Source of the DNA: Nitrospirota bacterium | GTDB taxonomy: Bacteria; Nitrospirota; Nitrospiria; Nitrospirales; Nitrospiraceae | Assembly (NCBI GenBank): GCA_016235225.1 | Contig: JACRLS010000004.1 | Location: 1,450-9,114, forward strand | Direction of reading: 5' to 3' | Length of the DNA: 7,665 nucleotides | Shown here: piece after piece, positions 5,825-7,665 of the stretch | Position numbering within the stretch: position 1 is the first letter of the stretch | Layout: each line of letters opens with the position of its first letter | The notes under the pieces: generated by a model | What the model was told of the DNA's origin: nothing | Database searches by the model: none | The model's input: the letters and a program-made list of their open reading frames with translations, nothing else | Program-made: the position numbers and the translations under genes

Positions 5825-6845
5825 CAAGGGCGGGATGATCGGCGGCTTCGAGTGGATCGGCCTCACGGGCATGGAGCGGAATCCGGCATCATCGGCTCCG
5901 GCGGTTCCTCCTATCGCCCGACTGCTGTTTCACGGGATGCTGGCTGCAATTGCGCCGGCGTTGATTTCGGGAGCCTTAGCCGAGCGAACGAAGTTTTCCG
6001 CGTTTCTCCTCCTGGTCCCTCTGTGGGTCATGTTCGTGTATGTCCCGCTCGCGCATTGGGTCTGGGGAGGGGGCTGGATCGGCAATTACCTCAGCGCGAT
6101 GGATTTCGGCGGAGGGCTCGTGATTTTCGTAAGCGCGGGCGTGGCGGGTCTCGTTGCCGCCCTCCTTGTGGGACCCCGGCGGGGTTTTGGCGTGGATCCA
6201 CTTCCGCCGCACGACAGGCTCTTAGCCATACTGGGGGCCGCCCTGCTGTGGTGCGGGTGGCTGGGGCTGGCGGCCGGCAGCACCTATTCGGCAGGGGGGC
6301 TGGCCGCCCATGTCGTGGTGGTCACCGTGCTCTCGGCCGGCACTGCGGCTCTCAGCTGGTATCTGGTGGAAAGGTCTCACAAGGGGAAGGCGAGCGTCCT
6401 GGGAACCGTGACCGGCTCTGTGGCAGGACTTGTGGCCATCACGGGTGCCGCCGGTTTTGTCGGCATCTGGGCTTCGCTGGTTATCGGGGTAGTTGCGAGC
6501 CTCGCGTGCTATGTCGCCGTCGATCTCATACCCCGCCTGGGTGTGGACGATGCCTGCGATGTCTTCGCGATCTTCGGCGTGGGGGGGATCTGGGGCGTGC
6601 TGGCCACGGGCTTGTTCGCTTCCGCACGGATCAATCCGGCCGGGCAGGACGGTGTCTTTGCCGGGAATCCACCGCTCCTGGGGATCCAGGCGATCGCTCT
6701 GAGCTTTGTCCTCGGATACGTGTGTGTCTATACGTGGATCATCCTTAAGATTGTGGACTTTACCGTCGGCCTCCGCGTGGCGGAGGAGGATGAGGTGGAG
6801 GGACTAGACCAAACCCAACACGGGGAGAAGGGCTATGCCTTGTAA
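5619..6845 (+). CDS. Divergent Amt/Rh-family membrane protein lacking the twin-histidine pore
   Basis: This 408-residue protein has the Amt fold throughout: GNTAW and GGMVRRKN near the start, GALAER (118-123), HWVWGGGW (146-153), MDFGGG (161-166), DDACDVF (310-316), and the conserved C-terminal tail TVGLRVAEEDE...GLD...HGE to which GlnK-type PII proteins bind in AmtB. About eleven hydrophobic membrane spans are visible, with no cleavable signal peptide. Against E. coli AmtB (my hand alignment), Asp160, Trp148 and Ser219 are kept as Asp162, Trp149 and Ser221. The pore residues are changed: Phe107 to Leu108, His168 to Phe170, Phe215 to Leu217 and His318 to Phe319. Conventional ammonium conduction is therefore doubtful. 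It may be a regulatory, sensing or heteromeric subunit, or conduct something else. It is followed by, and overlaps, a conventional amt gene, and overlaps the extended nrfA frame upstream. Confidence 0.9.
   Translation: MTGTDTGNTAWMLICTSLAMLAVVGISLFHGGMVRRKNVLATIMYSLAALCVVSFLWMLLGYSLAFGPDKGGMIGGFEWIGLTGMERNPASSAPAVPPIARLLFHGMLAAIAPALISGALAERTKFSAFLLLVPLWVMFVYVPLAHWVWGGGWIGNYLSAMDFGGGLVIFVSAGVAGLVAALLVGPRRGFGVDPLPPHDRLLAILGAALLWCGWLGLAAGSTYSAGGLAAHVVVVTVLSAGTAALSWYLVERSHKGKASVLGTVTGSVAGLVAITGAAGFVGIWASLVIGVVASLACYVAVDLIPRLGVDDACDVFAIFGVGGIWGVLATGLFASARINPAGQDGVFAGNPPLLGIQAIALSFVLGYVCVYTWIILKIVDFTVGLRVAEEDEVEGLDQTQHGEKGYAL
6824..6827 (+). promoter_or_regulatory. Ribosome-binding site (GGAG) within the end of the first amt gene
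   Basis: GGAG, seven bases before the ATG at 6835, supports a start that overlaps the end of the preceding amt gene by 11 bases and implies coupled translation. A second in-frame ATG at 6847 has no such site. Confidence 0.55.
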
Positions 6846-7665
6846 CATGCCGCGAAGAGTGGGGTGCAGGGCCGGAGGAACAACACCGGCCATCTGGGTG
6901 GCAAGGAGCGGCTTGCTGTCGTTTCTGCTCTGCGTCATGGTGCTAGTGGTCGGGAATGCGGGTTGGGCGCAAGCGCCGGCGCCGTTCCTAACAGAGATAT
7001 CGACGACGCCTGCCGAGTCGTCTCCGAAAATCGATACTGGGGACACAGCCTGGGTGCTGGCCTCGACAGTGTTGGTGCTGGCGATGATCGTGCCCGGGCT
7101 GGCGTTGTTCTACGGCGGGATGGTCCGCAGCAAAAACGTGCTGGGGACGGTCATGCACAGTTTCATCGTCCTCTGCCTGGTCAGCCTGCTATGGATTCTC
7201 GTCGGCTACAGTCTCGCCTTTGGTCCAGACAAAGCCGGACTGATCGGCGGGCTCGAATGGGTCGGGTTGAAGGGGGTAGGAACGGGGCCCCATCCAATCT
7301 ACGGGCCGACGATTCCCCATCAAGCCTTCATGGCCTTCCAACTCATGTTCGCGGCGATCACGCCCGCGCTCATCACCGGGGCCTTTGCCGAGCGGATGAA
7401 GTTCAGCGCGTTGTTGCTCTTCACCGGTCTCTGGTCGCTTCTCGTGTACTGCCCGATCGCTCATTGGATCTGGGGCGGGGGATGGCTGGGGAAGCTGGGG
7501 GCGCTGGATTTCGCCGGAGGGGCAGTCGTGCATATCAGTTCCGGGAGCGCCGCTTTGGTCTGTGCGCTGGTGCTGGGCCAGCGTCAGGGGTATGGCACCG
7601 ATTACATGGCCCCTCACAATCTTCCGATGACCCTGTTGGGAACCGGACTCCTGTGGTTTGGCTGG
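6835..7665 (+). CDS. amt: Ammonium transporter Amt, 3' partial
   Basis: This is a conventional Amt-family ammonium channel of the cytoplasmic membrane, with 277 residues visible before the right edge. It opens with a signal peptide (hydrophobic 27-41, likely cleaved after AQA at 45-47), as in AmtB-type proteins. The first span then reads IDTGDTAWVL and LFYGGMVRSKNVL. The pore residues visible so far match AmtB: Phe168 and Phe172 (AmtB Phe103 and Phe107), Trp213 (Trp148), Asp225 in LDFAGG (Asp160) and His233 in VVHIS (first twin histidine, His168). The second histidine and the C-terminal tail lie beyond the window. It overlaps the preceding divergent amt gene by 11 bases and resembles it closely in the N-terminal spans (for example GYSLAFGPDK in both), suggesting tandem duplication followed by divergence of the first copy. 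It would take up ammonium produced by the neighbouring NrfA. Confidence 0.95.
   Translation, partial: MPCNMPRRVGCRAGGTTPAIWVARSGLLSFLLCVMVLVVGNAGWAQAPAPFLTEISTTPAESSPKIDTGDTAWVLASTVLVLAMIVPGLALFYGGMVRSKNVLGTVMHSFIVLCLVSLLWILVGYSLAFGPDKAGLIGGLEWVGLKGVGTGPHPIYGPTIPHQAFMAFQLMFAAITPALITGAFAERMKFSALLLFTGLWSLLVYCPIAHWIWGGGWLGKLGALDFAGGAVVHISSGSAALVCALVLGQRQGYGTDYMAPHNLPMTLLGTGLLWFGW

Noticed and set aside
5852..6748. A 298-codon + strand frame inside the first amt gene
   Set aside because: The translation is Arg/Gly/Cys-rich with no hydrophobic spans or motifs. It is the out-of-frame shadow of the Amt protein.

Overview
The window is a GC-rich, densely packed bacterial segment with every gene on the + strand. 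It encodes anaerobic and nitrogen redox enzymes followed by ammonium-channel genes. The mix fits a Nitrospirota-type organism (Nitrospira-like, possibly a nitrifier using the reductive TCA cycle): a soluble NADH-linked fumarate-reductase-like module, NrfHA-type ammonia-forming nitrite reductase and tandem Amt genes. The taxonomic call is an inference from gene content, not from a marker gene.

Layout. (1) 1-827: a flavin/NAD(H) and [2Fe-2S] electron-input subunit, cut by the left edge. (2) 934-1731: an iron-sulfur subunit with one [2Fe-2S] and two [4Fe-4S] motifs. (3) 1837-3486: a flavoprotein of the fumarate reductase/succinate dehydrogenase family. Together these look like part of a soluble enzyme carrying electrons NADH -> FAD -> Fe-S chain -> flavin/fumarate. 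(4) 3543-4040: nrfH, a membrane-anchored tetraheme quinol dehydrogenase. (5) 4142-5824: nrfA, a pentaheme nitrite reductase with a CxxCK active-site heme. Its predicted calcium-site residues are replaced, and its reading frame runs about 200 bases into the next gene. (6) 5619-6845: an Amt-family protein whose twin histidines and one conserved pore phenylalanine pair are replaced by hydrophobic residues. (7) 6835-7665: a second Amt with conventional residues and a signal peptide, cut by the right edge.

The gene junctions are unusual. Three successive intergenic gaps hold imperfect palindromes built of 7-base units: one of TATCGCC-like units, one of GCTATTC/AGCGAAT-like units, and a truncated copy that overlaps the end of the flavoprotein gene. 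The nrfH-nrfA gap holds a different, very stable GC-rich hairpin.

Working model: quinol electrons pass through NrfH to NrfA, which makes ammonium outside the cytoplasmic membrane. The adjacent Amt proteins would recover or sense that ammonium. The most unusual item is the first Amt, which keeps the Amt fold and C-terminal tail but has lost the residues that define conduction in known ammonium channels.
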